In this document: positions 36,906 to 50,016 of the stretch, piece after piece
Layout of the letters: every line of letters starts with the position of its first letter
How positions within the stretch are numbered: position 1 is the stretch's first letter
Assembly (NCBI GenBank): GCA_026874595.1
Contig: CM049315.1
Coordinates: forward strand, 34,052,164 to 34,116,163
Length of the DNA stretch: 64,000 nucleotides
Source: Sipunculus nudus
Lineage: Eukaryota; Annelida; Sipuncula; Golfingiida; Sipunculidae
Direction: 5' to 3'
Program-made: the position numbers and the translations under genes
Notes under the pieces: generated by a model
Told to the model about the DNA's origin: nothing
Databases searched by the model: none
Seen by the model: only the letters and a program-made list of their open reading frames with translations

Positions 36906-38516
36906 GTAAGTAAAAGTCCTGTCACCTTATTCATTTGATCAGATCACGGAGTCTTGACAACCACACACCACCACCATCTTCCCATGTGTTGATGATACTT
37001 TCTTCAGGTACCCAAGCTCCAAGTCTGGATATGATACCTGCAGACAGGCATGATCCAGGTACAGACTGAAAGCTGACTTGATGAGTGGAGCTGTCAAAGT
37101 AGGCAGTCCTGGCCTCGCAGTAGGTCTGGCTACTGTCGAAGACTTGTTTTCACATTGACCTACTCCATTATTGCCATGTTACACACTTAGGGAGGGTTTC
37201 CTACAGCTGATCATCCTGTAAACAGCAAACATGACCACTCAGAAGGTGAAACTCCTGAAAACATCAAACATAATCATATTGAAGGAAAATCTCCTGAAAA
37301 CATCAAATATGATCAAAGTGAAGCTGGGTTTCCCGAAAACGTCAAACATGACCACAGTGATGGGGAAATTCCTGAAAACATCAACCATGATCACAGTCCA
37401 GGGGAAATTCATTTAAACATCAACCATGATTATAGTTCAGGGAAAATTCCTGAAGACATCAAACATAATCACAGTCAAGGGGAAATTCCTGAATACATCA
37501 TACACGATCACAGTGGAGCTGAAACTCCAGGAAACACCATATATGATTACAGTGATGGGAAAACTCCTGAAAACATCAACTATGATCACAGTCCAGGGGA
37601 AATTCCTGAAAACATCAAACATAATCACACTGAAGAAAATCTCCTGAAAGCTTTTAACATGATCAATGTGAAGCTAAATTTCCTGAAAACATCAACCATG
37701 ATCACAGGAAATTCCTGAAAACATCAAACATAATCACATTGAAGGAAAATCTCCTGAAAACATAAAATATGATCACATTGAAGCTGGAATTCCTGAAAAC
37801 ATCAAACATGGTCATGGTGAAGGTGAAACTCCTGAAAACATCAAACATAATCACATTGAAGGAAAATCTCCTGAAAACATCAAATATGATCACAGTGAGT
37901 CTGGAATTCCTGAAAACATCAAACATGGTCATGGTGAAGGTGAAACTCCTGAAAACATCAAACATGATCAATGTGAAGCTGAAACTCCTGAAAACATCAA
38001 CCATGATCACTGTCCAGGGAATATTCCTGAAAACATTAACCATGATCACAGTTCAGGGGAAATTCCTGAAAACATCAAACATAATCACAGTGAAGGAAAA
38101 TCTCCTGAAAACATAAAATATGATCACAGTGAAGCTGGAATTCCTGAAAACATCAACTATGATCACAGTCCAGGGAAAATTCATTTAAACATCAACCTTG
38201 ATCACAGTCCAGGGGAAATTCCTGAAGACACCATACATGATCACTGTGAAGCTGATACTCCAGGAAACATGATATGTGATTACATTGATGGCAAACATCC
38301 TGAAAACATCAACGATGATCATAGTCCAGGGGAATTCCTGAAAATATCAAAAATAATCACAATAAAGAAAAATCTCCTGAAAGCATCAAACATGATTAAT
38401 GTGAAGCTGAAACTCCTGAAAAAATTAAATATAATCACATTGAAGGAAAATCTCCTGAAAACATCAAACATGGTCATGGTGAAGGTTTAACTCCTGAAAA
38501 CGTCAAACATGACCAC
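33962..38516. repeat. 4,555-bp tandem duplication, copy 1
   Basis: The segment from the GGTAAAGGGG unit to the next GGTAAAGGGG unit recurs immediately downstream. I found no differences where I compared the two by eye, and every long open frame in copy 1 has a same-length partner exactly 4,555 bp later. It includes one whole spacer (36906-37206). Confidence 0.88.
36906..37206 (+). repeat. Intron-like spacer copy 8 (P type)
   Basis: The copy is 301 bp with GTAAGT and TTTCCTACAG. P-type markers are GTGTTGATGATAC (one A fewer than other copies), CTCCAAGTCTGG, GATGAGTGGAGC and ACATTGACCTACTCC. The acceptor is followed by CTGATCATCCTGTAAACAG. Confidence 0.88.
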
Positions 38517-41460
38517 GGTAAAGGGGAAATTCCTGAAACCATCAACCATGATCACAGTCCAGGGAAAATTCCTGAAAACATCAAACATAATCACAGTAAA
38601 AGAAAACTCCTGAAACATCAAACTTGATCTGAGTGCAGGTAATATTCCTAAAAACATTAACCATGATCACAGTCCAGGTGAAATTCCTGAAAACATCAAC
38701 AATGATCACAGTCCTGGGGAAATTCATTTAAACATCAACCATGATCACATTTCAGGGAAAATTCAGGAAGACATCATACATGATCACTGTGAAGCTGATA
38801 CTCCAGGAAACATCATATGTAATTACAGTGATGGCAAAACTCCTGAAAACAACAACCATGATCACAGTCCATAGGAAATTCCTGAAAACACCAACCAGGA
38901 TCACAAGCCACAGGAAATTCCTGAAAACATCAAACATAATCACACTGAAGGAAAATCTGCTGAAAACATAAAAAATGATCACAGTGAAGCTGAAATTCCT
39001 GAAAACATCAAACAGGGTCAAGGTAAAGGTGAAATTCCTGAAAACATCAAACATAATCACATTGAAGAAAAATCTCCTGAAAACATCAAACATGATCAAT
39101 GTGAAGCTGAGACTCCTGAAAACATCAACATGATGAGAGTCCAGGAGAAATTCCTGAAAACATCAACCATGATCACAGTCCACAGAAAATTCCTGAAAAC
39201 ATCAAACATAATCACAGTGAAGGAAAAAGTAAATCTCCTGAATACATAAAATATGATCACACTGAAGCTAGAATCCCTGAAAACATCAAACATGGTCATG
39301 GTGAAGGTGAAACTCCTGAAAACATCAAACATAATCACATTGAAGAAAAATCTCCTGAAAACATCAAATATGATGACAGTCCATGGGAAATTCCTGAAAA
39401 CATCAACCATGATCACAGTCTACAGGAAATTCCTGAAAACATCAAACATAATCACAGTGAAGGAAAAAGAAAAACTCCTGAATACATAAAATATGATCAC
39501 ATTGAAGCTGGAATTCCTGAAAACATCAAACATGGTCATGGTGAAGGTGAAACTCCTGAAAACATCAAACATAATCACATTGAAGGAAAATCTCCTGAAA
39601 ACATCAAATATGATCATGGTGAAGCTGGGATTCCTGAAAACATCAAACATGGTCATGGTGAAAGTGAAACTCCTGAAAACGTCAAACATGACCACAGTGA
39701 AGGGGAAATTCCTGAAACCTTCAACCATGATCACAGTCCAGGGAAAATTCCTGAAAACATCAAACATAATCACAGTAAAAGAAAACTCCTGAAACATCTA
39801 ACTTGATCTGAGTGCAGGGAATATCCCTGAAAACATTAACCATGATCACAGTCCATAGGAAATACTTGAAAACACAAACCATGATCACAGGCCACAGGAA
39901 ATTCCTGAAAACATCAAACATAATCACAGTGAAGGAAAATCTCCTGAAAACATAAAATATGATCACAGTGAAGCTGGAATTTCTGAAAACATCAAACATG
40001 GTCCTGGTGAAGGTGAAATTCCTGAAAACATCAAACATAATCACATTGAAGAAAATCTCCTGAAAACATCAAACATGATCAATGTGAAGCTGAGACTCCT
40101 GAAAACATCAAGATGATGACAGTCCAGAGGAAATTCCTGAAAACATTAACCATAATCACAGTCCAGGAGAAATTCCTGAAAACATAAAACATAATCACAG
40201 TAAAGGAAAAGGAAAATCAACTGAATACATAAAATTTGATCACATTGAAGCTGGAATTCCTGAAAACATCAACCATGATCACAGTCCAGGGGAAATTCAT
40301 TTAAACATCAACCTTGATCACAGTCCAGGGGAAATTCCTGAAAACACCAACCATGATCACAGGCCACAGGAAATTCCTGAAAACATCAAACATAATCACA
40401 GTGAAGGAAAATCTCCTGAAAACATAAAATATGATCACAGTGAAGCTGGAATTCCTGAAAACATCAAACATGGTCATGGTGAAGGTGAAATTCCTGAAAA
40501 CATCAAACATAATCACATTGAAGAAAAATCTCCTGAAAACATCAAACATGGTCAATGTGAAGCTGAGACTCCTGAAAACATCAACATGATGACAGTCCAG
40601 GGGAAATTCCTAAAAACATTAACCATTATCACAGTCCAGGAGAAATTCCTGAAAACATAAAACATAATCACAGTGAAGGAAAAGGAAAATCTGCTGAAAA
40701 CATAAAATATGGTCACATTGAAGCTGGAATTCCTGAAAACATCAAACATGGTCATGGTGAAGGTGAAACTCCTGAAAACATCAAACATAATCACATTGAA
40801 GGAAAATCTCCTGAAAACATCAAATATGATCAAGGTGAAGCTGGGATTCCTGAAAACATCAAACATGGTCATGGTGGAAGTGAAACTCCTGAAAATGTCA
40901 AACATGACCACAGTGAAGGGGAAATTCCTGAAACCATCAACCATGATCACAGTCCAGGGAATATTCCTGAAAACATCAAACATAATCACAGTAAAAGAAA
41001 ACTCCTGAAAACGTCAAACTTGATCTGAGTGCACGGAATATTCCTGAAAACATTAACCATGATCACAGTCCAGGGGAAATTCCCAAAAATATCATCCATA
41101 ATCACAGTCCAGGGGAAATTCATATAAACATCAACCATGATCACAGTTCAGGGGAAATTCATAAAAACATCAAACATAATCACAATCCATGAGAAATTCC
41201 TGAAGATAATTGTACAAGATCATTGTGAAGCTGAAACTCCAGGAAACATCAAATATAATTACAGTGATGGCAAAACTCCTGAAAACATAAACCATGATCA
41301 CAATCCAGGGCAATTTCCTGAAAACATTTAACATAATCACTTTGAGGGAAAATCTCCTGAAAACATCAAACATAATCAATGTGAAGCTGAAACTCCTGAA
41401 AACATCAAACATGATCATGGTGAAGGAGACACTTCTGAAAACATTAAATATGATCATGTT
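37207..41460. repeat. 39-bp array, block j
   Basis: The block begins with the P-type body, recognised by GCTGGGTTTCCCGAAAACG, and runs through the junction of the two 4,555-bp copies at 38516/38517. A 1-bp-short unit (GAAGAAAATCTCC, near 37633) switches the PENIKH frame to the LKTS frame. The same lesion is present in every P and Q body. Confidence 0.9.
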
Positions 41461-43071
41461 GTAAGTAAAAGTCCTGTCACCTTATTCATTTGATCAGATC
41501 ACGGAGTCTTGACAACCACACACCACCACCATCTTCCCATGTGTTGATGATACTTTCTTCAGGTACCCAAGCTCCAAGTCTGGATATGATACCTGCAGAC
41601 AGGCATGATCCAGGTACAGACTGAAAGCTGACTTGATGAGTGGAGCTGTCAAAGTAGGCAGTCCTGGCCTCGCAGTAGGTCTGGCTACTGTCGAAGACTT
41701 GTTTTCACATTGACCTACTCCATTATTGCCATGTTACACACTTAGGGAGGGTTTCCTACAGCTGATCATCCTGTAAACAGCAAACATGACCACTCAGAAG
41801 GTGAAACTCCTGAAAACATCAAACATAATCATATTGAAGGAAAATCTCCTGAAAACATCAAATATGATCAAAGTGAAGCTGGGTTTCCCGAAAACGTCAA
41901 ACATGACCACAGTGATGGGGAAATTCCTGAAAACATCAACCATGATCACAGTCCAGGGGAAATTCATTTAAACATCAACCATGATTATAGTTCAGGGAAA
42001 ATTCCTGAAGACATCAAACATAATCACAGTCAAGGGGAAATTCCTGAATACATCATACACGATCACAGTGGAGCTGAAACTCCAGGAAACACCATATATG
42101 ATTACAGTGATGGGAAAACTCCTGAAAACATCAACTATGATCACAGTCCAGGGGAAATTCCTGAAAACATCAAACATAATCACACTGAAGAAAATCTCCT
42201 GAAAGCTTTTAACATGATCAATGTGAAGCTAAATTTCCTGAAAACATCAACCATGATCACAGGAAATTCCTGAAAACATCAAACATAATCACATTGAAGG
42301 AAAATCTCCTGAAAACATAAAATATGATCACATTGAAGCTGGAATTCCTGAAAACATCAAACATGGTCATGGTGAAGGTGAAACTCCTGAAAACATCAAA
42401 CATAATCACATTGAAGGAAAATCTCCTGAAAACATCAAATATGATCACAGTGAGTCTGGAATTCCTGAAAACATCAAACATGGTCATGGTGAAGGTGAAA
42501 CTCCTGAAAACATCAAACATGATCAATGTGAAGCTGAAACTCCTGAAAACATCAACCATGATCACTGTCCAGGGAATATTCCTGAAAACATTAACCATGA
42601 TCACAGTTCAGGGGAAATTCCTGAAAACATCAAACATAATCACAGTGAAGGAAAATCTCCTGAAAACATAAAATATGATCACAGTGAAGCTGGAATTCCT
42701 GAAAACATCAACTATGATCACAGTCCAGGGAAAATTCATTTAAACATCAACCTTGATCACAGTCCAGGGGAAATTCCTGAAGACACCATACATGATCACT
42801 GTGAAGCTGATACTCCAGGAAACATGATATGTGATTACATTGATGGCAAACATCCTGAAAACATCAACGATGATCATAGTCCAGGGGAATTCCTGAAAAT
42901 ATCAAAAATAATCACAATAAAGAAAAATCTCCTGAAAGCATCAAACATGATTAATGTGAAGCTGAAACTCCTGAAAAAATTAAATATAATCACATTGAAG
43001 GAAAATCTCCTGAAAACATCAAACATGGTCATGGTGAAGGTTTAACTCCTGAAAACGTCAAACATGACCAC
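38517..43071. repeat. 4,555-bp tandem duplication, copy 2
   Basis: This is the second copy of 33962-38516. Similarity to a third, diverged module continues for about 145 bp past the end. Differences then appear (AACAATGATC for AACCATGATC, AGGAGAAATT for AGGTGAAATT). Confidence 0.88.
41461..41761 (+). repeat. Intron-like spacer copy 9 (P type)
   Basis: This is the duplicate of the spacer at 36906-37206, with the same length, ends and P-type markers. Both splice-like ends are intact. Confidence 0.88.
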
Positions 43072-44481
43072 GGTAAAGGGGAAATTCCTGAAACCATCAA
43101 CCATGATCACAGTCCAGGGAAAATTCCTGAAAACATCAAACATAATCACAGTAAAAGAAAACTCCTGAAACATCAAACTTGATCTGAGTGCAGGTAATAT
43201 TCCTAAAAACATTAACAATGATCACAGTCCAGGAGAAATTCCTGAAAACATCAACAATGATCACAGTCCTGGGGAAATTCATTTAAACATCAACCATGAT
43301 CACAGTTCAGGGAAAATTCCTGAAGACATCATACATGATCACTGTGAAGCTGATACTCTGTGAAACATCATATGTGATTACAGTGATGGCAAAACTCCTG
43401 AAAACAACAACCATGATCACAGCCCACAGGAAATTCCTGAAAACACCAACCAGGATCACAGGCAACAGGAAATTCCTGAAAACATCAAACATAATCACAC
43501 TGAAGGAAAATCTGCTGAAAACATAAAAAATGATCACAGTGAAGCTGGAATTCCTGAAAACATCAAACAGGGTCAAGGTAAAGGTGAAATTCCTGAAAAC
43601 ATCAAACATAATCACATTGAAGAAAAATCTCCTGAAAACATCAAACATGATCAATGTGAAGCTGAGACTCCTGAAAACATCAACATGATGACAGTCCAGG
43701 AGAAATTCCTGAAAACATCAACCATGATCACAGTCTACAGGAAATTCCTGAAAAAATCAAACATAATCACAGTGAAGGAAAAAGTAAATCTCCTGAATAC
43801 ATAAAATATGATCACACTGAAGCTGGAATCCCTGAAAACATCAAACATGGTCATTGTGAAGGTGAAACTCCTGAAAACATCAAACATAATCACATTGAAG
43901 AAAAATCTCCTGAAAACATCAAACATGATCAATGTGAAGCTGAGACTCCTGAAAACATCAAACATGATCAATGTGAAGCTGAAACTCCTGAAAACATCAA
44001 ACATGATCATGGTGAAGGAGATACTCCTGAAAACATTAAATATGATCACAGTGAAGCTGGAATTCCTGAAAACATCAAACAGGGTCAAGGTAAAGGTAAA
44101 ATTCCTGAAAATATCAAACATAATCACATTGAAGAAAAATCTCCTGAAAACATCAAACATGATCAATGTGAAGCTGAGACTCCTGAAAACATCAAACATG
44201 TTCAATGTGAAGCTGAAATTCCTGAAAACATCAAACATAATCACACTGAAGGAAAATCTGCTGAAAACATAAAAAATGATCACAGTGAAGCTGGAATTCC
44301 TGAAAACATCAAACAGGGTCAAGGTAAAGGTGAAATTCCTGAAAACATCAAACATAATCACATTGAAGAAAAATCTCCTGAAAACATCACCCCTGATCAA
44401 TGTGAAACTGAAACTCCTGAATACATCAAACATAATCATGGTGAAGGAGATACTCCTGAAAACATTAAATATGATCATGTT
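41762..44481. repeat. 39-bp array, block k (P body, cycle 1)
   Basis: This is the P-type body of the first P/Q cycle. It recurs at about 47014 (offset 5,233 bp) and 52958 (offset a further 5,963 bp). The right part (43735-44478) is an especially regular run of units whose minus frame is open for 247 codons. It contains the AAACAGGGTCAAGGTAAAGG unit several times. Confidence 0.9.
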
Positions 44482-44783
44482 GTAAGTAAAAGTCCTGTCA
44501 CCTTATTCATTTGATCAGATCACGGAGTCTTGACAACCACACACCACCACCATCTTCCCATGTGTTAGATGATACTTTCTTCAGGTACCCAAGCTCCAAC
44601 TCTGGATATGATACCTGCAGACAGGCATGATCCAGGTACAGACTGAAAGCTGACTTGATGATAGAAGCTGTCAAAGTAGGCAGTCCTGGCCTAGCAGTAG
44701 GTCTGGCTACTGTCGAAGACTTGTTTTCACCTGGACCTGCTCCATTATTGCCATGTTACACACTTAGGGAGGGTTTCCTACAG
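44482..44783 (+). repeat. Intron-like spacer copy 10 (Q type)
   Basis: The copy is 302 bp with GTAAGT and TTTCCTACAG. Q-type markers are GTGTTAGATG, CCAACTCTGG, GATGATAGAAGC and ACCTGGACCTGCTCC. The 19 bp after the acceptor found in P copies are absent, so the acceptor runs directly into CAAATATGACCACTCAG. Confidence 0.88.
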
Positions 44784-46711
44784 CAAATATGACCACTCAG
44801 AAGGTGAAACTCCTGAAAACATCAAACATAATCACATTGAAGGAAAATCTCCTGAAAACATCAAATATGATCAAAGTGAAGCTGGGATTCCTGAAAATGT
44901 CAAACATGACCACAGTGAAGGGGAAATTCCTGAAAACATCAACCATGATCACAGTCCAGGGGAAATTCATTTAAACATCAACCATGATCATAGTTCAGGG
45001 AAAATTCCTGAAGACATCAAACATAATCACAGTCCAGGGGAAATTTCTGAAGACATCATACACGATCACAGTGGAGCTGAAACTCCAGGAAACACCATAT
45101 ATGATTACAGTGATGGGAAAACTCCTGAAAACATCAACTATGATCAAAGTCAAGGGTTAATTCCTGAAAACATCAAACATAATCACACTGAAGAAAATCT
45201 CCTGAAATCTTTAAACATGATCAATGTGAAGCTAAATTTCCTGAAAACATCAACCATGATCACAGGAAATTCCTGAAAACATCAAACATAATCACATTGA
45301 AGGAAAATCTCCTGAAAACATAAAATATGATCACAGTGAAGCTGGAATTCCTGAAAACATCAAACATAATCACAGTGAAGGAAAAAGTAAATCTCCTGAA
45401 TACATAAAATATGATCACAGTGAAGCTGGAATCCCTGAAAACATCAAACATGGTCATGGTGAAGGTGAAACTCCTGAAAACATCAAACATAATCACATTG
45501 AAGAAAAATCTCCTGAAAACATCAAACATGATGACAGTCCAGGGGAATTTCCTGAAAACATCAACCATGATCACAGTCTACAGGAAATTCCTGAAAACAT
45601 CAAACATACTCACAGTGAAGAAAAAGGAAAAACTCCTGAATACATAAAATATGATCACATTGAAGCTGGAATTCCTGAAAACATCAAACATGGTCATAGT
45701 GAACGTGAAACTCCTGAAAACATCAAAAAAATCACATTGAAGGAAAATCTCCTGAAAACATCAAATATGATCAAGGTGAAGCTGGGATTCCTAAAAACAT
45801 CAAACATGGTCATGGTGAAAGTGAAACTCCTGAAAACGTCAAACATGACCACAGTGAAGGGGAAATTCCTGAAACCTTCAACCATGATCTCAGTCCAGGG
45901 AAAATTCCTGAAAACATCAAACATAATCACAGTAAAAGAAAACTCCTCAAACATCTAACTTGATCTGAGTGCAGGTAATATTCCTGAAAACATCAACAAT
46001 GATCACAGTCCTTGGGATATTCCCAAAAACATCATTCATGATCACAATCCAGGGAAAATTCATATAAACATCAACCATGATCACAGTTCAGGGGAAATTC
46101 ATGAAAACATCAAACATGGTCATGGTGGAAGTGAAACTCCTGAAAATGTCAAACATGACCACAGTGAAGGGGAAATTCCTGAAACCATCAACCATGATCA
46201 CAGTCCAGGGAATATTCCTAAAAACATCAAACATAATCACAGTAAAAGAAAACTCCTGAAAACGTCAAACTTGATCTGAGTGCACGGAATATTCCTGAAA
46301 ACATTAACCATGATCACAGTCCAGGGGAAATTCCCAAAAATATCATCCATAATCACAGTCCAGGGTAAATTCATATAAACAATAACCATGATCACAGTTC
46401 AGGGGAAATTCATGAAAACATCAAACATAATCACAATCCATGAGAAATTCCTGAAGATAATTGTACAAGATCATTGTGAAGCTGAAACTCCAGGAAACAT
46501 CAAATATTATTACAGTGATGGCAAAACTCCTGAAAACATAAACCATGATCACAATCCAGGGCAATTTCCTGAAAACATTTAACATAATCACTTTGAAGGA
46601 AAATCTCCTGAAAACATCAAACATAATCAATGTGAAGCTGAAACTCCTGAAAACATCAAACATAATCATGGTGAAGGAGACACTTCTGAAAGCATTAAAT
46701 ATGATCATGTT
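44784..46711. repeat. 39-bp array, block l (Q body, cycle 1, shortened)
   Basis: The Q-type body is recognised by GGATTCCTGAAAATGTC. At 1.93 kb it is about 0.7 kb shorter than the matching block at 50017-52656, with the loss lying near 46.0-46.1 kb. The right end returns to the terminal units that precede P-type spacers. Confidence 0.9.
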
Positions 46712-47013
46712 GTAAGTAAAAGTCCTGTCACCTTATTCATTTGATCAGATCACGGAGTCTTGACAACCACACACCACCACCATCTTCCCATGTGTTAGAT
46801 GATACTTTCTTCAGGTACCCAAGCTCCAACTCTGGATATGATACCTGCAGACAGGCATGATCCAGGTACAGACTGAAAGCTGACTTGATGATAGAAGCTG
46901 TCAAAGTAGGCAGTCCTGGCCTAGCAGTAGGTCTGGCTACTGTCGAAGACTTGTTTTCACCTGGACCTGCTCCATTATTGCCATGTTACACACTTAGGGA
47001 GGGTTTCCTACAG
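46712..47013 (+). repeat. Intron-like spacer copy 11 (Q-type patch in P context)
   Basis: All diagnostic positions are Q type, including the 19-bp deletion at the acceptor. The units to the left match those before P spacers at 41461 and 52657, and the body to the right is P type (GGTTTCCCGAAAACG at about 47113). The offsets agree: spacer starts are 5,251 bp apart while the bodies are 5,233 bp apart. The ends GTAAGT and TTTCCTACAG are intact. Confidence 0.88.
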
Positions 47014-49714
47014 CAAATATGACCACTCAGAAGGTGAAACTCCTGAAAACATCAAACATAATCATACTGAAGGAAAATCTCCTGAAAACATCAAATATGA
47101 TCAAAGTGAAGCTGGGTTTCCCGAAAACGTCAAACATGACCACAGTGATGGGGAAATTCCTGAAAACATCAACCATGATCACAGTCCAGGGGAAATTCAT
47201 TTAAACATCAACCATGATTATAGTTCAGGGAAAATTCCTGAAGACATCAAACATAATCACAGTCAAGGGGAAATTCCTGAATACATCATACACGATCACA
47301 GTGGAGCTGAAACTCCAGGAAACACCATATATGATTACAGTGATGGGAAAACTCCTGAAAACATCAACTATGATCACAGTCCAGGGGAAATTCCTGAAAA
47401 CATCAAACATAATCACACTGAAGAAAATCTCCTGAAAACTTTTAACATGATCAATGTGAAGCTAAATTTCCTGAAAACATCAACCATGATCACAGGAAAT
47501 TCCTGAAAACATCAAACATAATCACATTGAAGGAAAATCTCCTGAAAACATAAAATATGATCACATTGAAGCTGGAATTCCTGAAAACATCAAACATGGT
47601 CATGGTGAAGGTGAAACTCCTGAAAACATCAAACATAATCACATTGAAGGAAAATCTCCTGAAAACATCAAATATGATCACAGTGAGTCTGGAATTCCTG
47701 AAAACATCAAACATGGTCATGGTGAAGGTGAAACTCCTGAAAACATCAAACATGATCAATGTGAAGCTGAGACTCCTGAAAACATCAACCATGATCACTG
47801 TCCAGGGAATATTCCTGAAAACATTAACCATGATCACAGTTCAGGGGAAATTCCTGAAAACATCAAACATAATCACAGTGAAGGAAAATCTCCTGAAAAC
47901 ATAAAATATGATCACAGTGAAGCTGGAATTCCTGAAAACATCAACTATGATCACAGTCCAGGGAAAATTCATTTAAACATCAACCTTGATCACAGTCCAG
48001 GGGAAATTCCTGAAGACACCATACATGATCACTGTGAAGCTGATACTCCAGGAAACATGATATGTGATTACATTGATGGCAAAAATCCTGAAAACATCAA
48101 CCATGATCATAGTCCAGGGGAATTCCTGAAAATATCAAAAATAATCACAATAAAGAAAAATCTCCTGAAAGCATCAAACATGATTAATGTGAAGCTGAAA
48201 CTCCTGAAAAAATTAAATATAATCACATTGAAGGAAAATCTCCTGAAAACATCAAACATGGTCATGGTGAAGGTTTAACTCCTGAAAACGTCAAAAATGA
48301 CCACGGTAAAGGGGAAATTCCTGAAACCATCAACCATGATCACAGTCCAGGGAAAATTCCTGAAAACATCAAACATAATCACAGTAAAAGAAAACTCCTG
48401 AAACATCAAACTTTATCTGAGTGCAGGTAATATTCCTAAAAACATTAACAATGATCACAGTCCAGGAGAAATTCCTGAAAACATCAACAATGATCACAGT
48501 CCTTGGGAAATTCATTTAAACATCAACCATGATCACAGTTCAGGGAAAATTCCTGAAGACATCATACATGATCACTGTGAAGCTGATACTCCGTGAAACA
48601 TCATATGTGATTACAGTGATGGCAAAACTCCTGAAAACAACAACCATGATCACAGCCCACAGGAAATTCCTGAAAACACCAACCAGGATCACAGGCAACA
48701 GGAAATTCCTGAAAACATCAAACATAATCACACTGAAGGAAAATCTGCTGAAAACATAAAAAATGATCACAGTGAAGCTGGAATTCCTGAAAACATCAAA
48801 CAGGGTCAAGGTAAAGGTGAAATTCCTGAAAACATCAAACATAATCACATTGAAGAAAAATCTCCTGAAAACATCAAACATGATCAATGTGAAGCTGAGA
48901 CTCCTGAAAACATCAACATGATGACAGTCCAGGAGAAATTCCTGAAAACATCAACCATGATCACAGTCTACAGGAAATTCCTGAAAAAATCAAACATAAT
49001 CACAGTGAAGGAAAAAGTAAATCTCCTGAATACATAAAATATGATCACACTGAAGCTGGAATCCCTGAAAACATCAAACATGGTCATTGTGAAGGTGAAA
49101 CTCCTGAAAACATCAAACATAATCACATTGAAGAAAAATCTCCTGAAAACATCAAACATGATCAATGTGAAGCTGAGACTCCTGAAAACATCAAACATGA
49201 TCAATGTGAAGCTGAAACTCCTGAAAACATCAAACATGATCATGGTGAAGGAGATACTCCTGAAAACATTAAATATGATCACAGTGAAGCTGGAATTCCT
49301 GAAAACATTAAACAGGGTCAAGGTAAAGGTAAAATTCCTGAAAATATCAAACATAATCACATTGAAGAAAAATCTCCTGAAAACATCAAACATGATCAAT
49401 GTGAAGCTGAGACTCCTGAAAACATCAAACATGATCAATGTGAAGCTGAAATTCCTGAAAACATCAAACATAATCACACTGAAGGAAAATCTGCTGAAAA
49501 CATAAAAAATGATCACAGTGAAGCTGGAATTCCTGAAAACATCAAACAGGGTCAAGGTAAAGGTGAAATTCCTGAAAACATCAAACATAATCACATTGAA
49601 GAAAAATCTCCTGAAAACATCAAACCTGATCAATGTGAAACTGAAACTCCTGAATACATCAAACATAATCATGGTGAAGGAGATACTCCTGAAAACATTA
49701 AATATGATCATGTT
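47014..49714. repeat. 39-bp array, block m (P body, cycle 2)
   Basis: This matches 41762-44481 at an offset of 5,233 bp with a few substitutions, such as one that restores an arginine codon in the ILRETSYV segment of the LKTS frame. It carries the same 1-bp-short unit. Confidence 0.9.
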
Positions 49715-50016
49715 GTAAGTAAAAGTCCTGTCACCTTATTCATTTGATCAGATCACGGAGTCTTGACAACCACACAACACCACCACCTTCCCATGTGTTA
49801 GATGATACTTTCTTCAGGTACCCAAGCTCCAACTCTGGATATGATACCTGCAGACAGGCATGATCCAGGTACAGACTGAAAGCTGACTTGATGATAGAAG
49901 CTGTCAAAGTAGGCAGTCCTGGCCTAGCAGTATGTCTGGCTACTGTCGAAGACTTGTTTTCACCTGGACCTGCTCCATTATTGCCATGTTTCACACTTAG
50001 GGAGGGTTTCCTACAG
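49715..50016 (+). repeat. Intron-like spacer copy 12 (Q type)
   Basis: The copy is 302 bp with intact GTAAGT and TTTCCTACAG. Private variants are ACACAACACCACCACC, AGTATGTCTGG and GTTTCACAC. The minus strand of this copy is open for 84 codons (49740-49994). Confidence 0.88.

Noticed and set aside
49740-49994. Minus-strand gene in the spacer (84 codons, with RPGLPTL and DHACLQVSYPELELGYLKK)
   Set aside because: The peptide looks protein-like and is partly open in three copies (also 20919-21167 and 23045-23302). However, P-type copies have a 1-bp deletion in it, other copies have 8-bp or 24-bp losses, and amino-acid changes are frequent. I recognise no family. A captured exon fragment remains possible.
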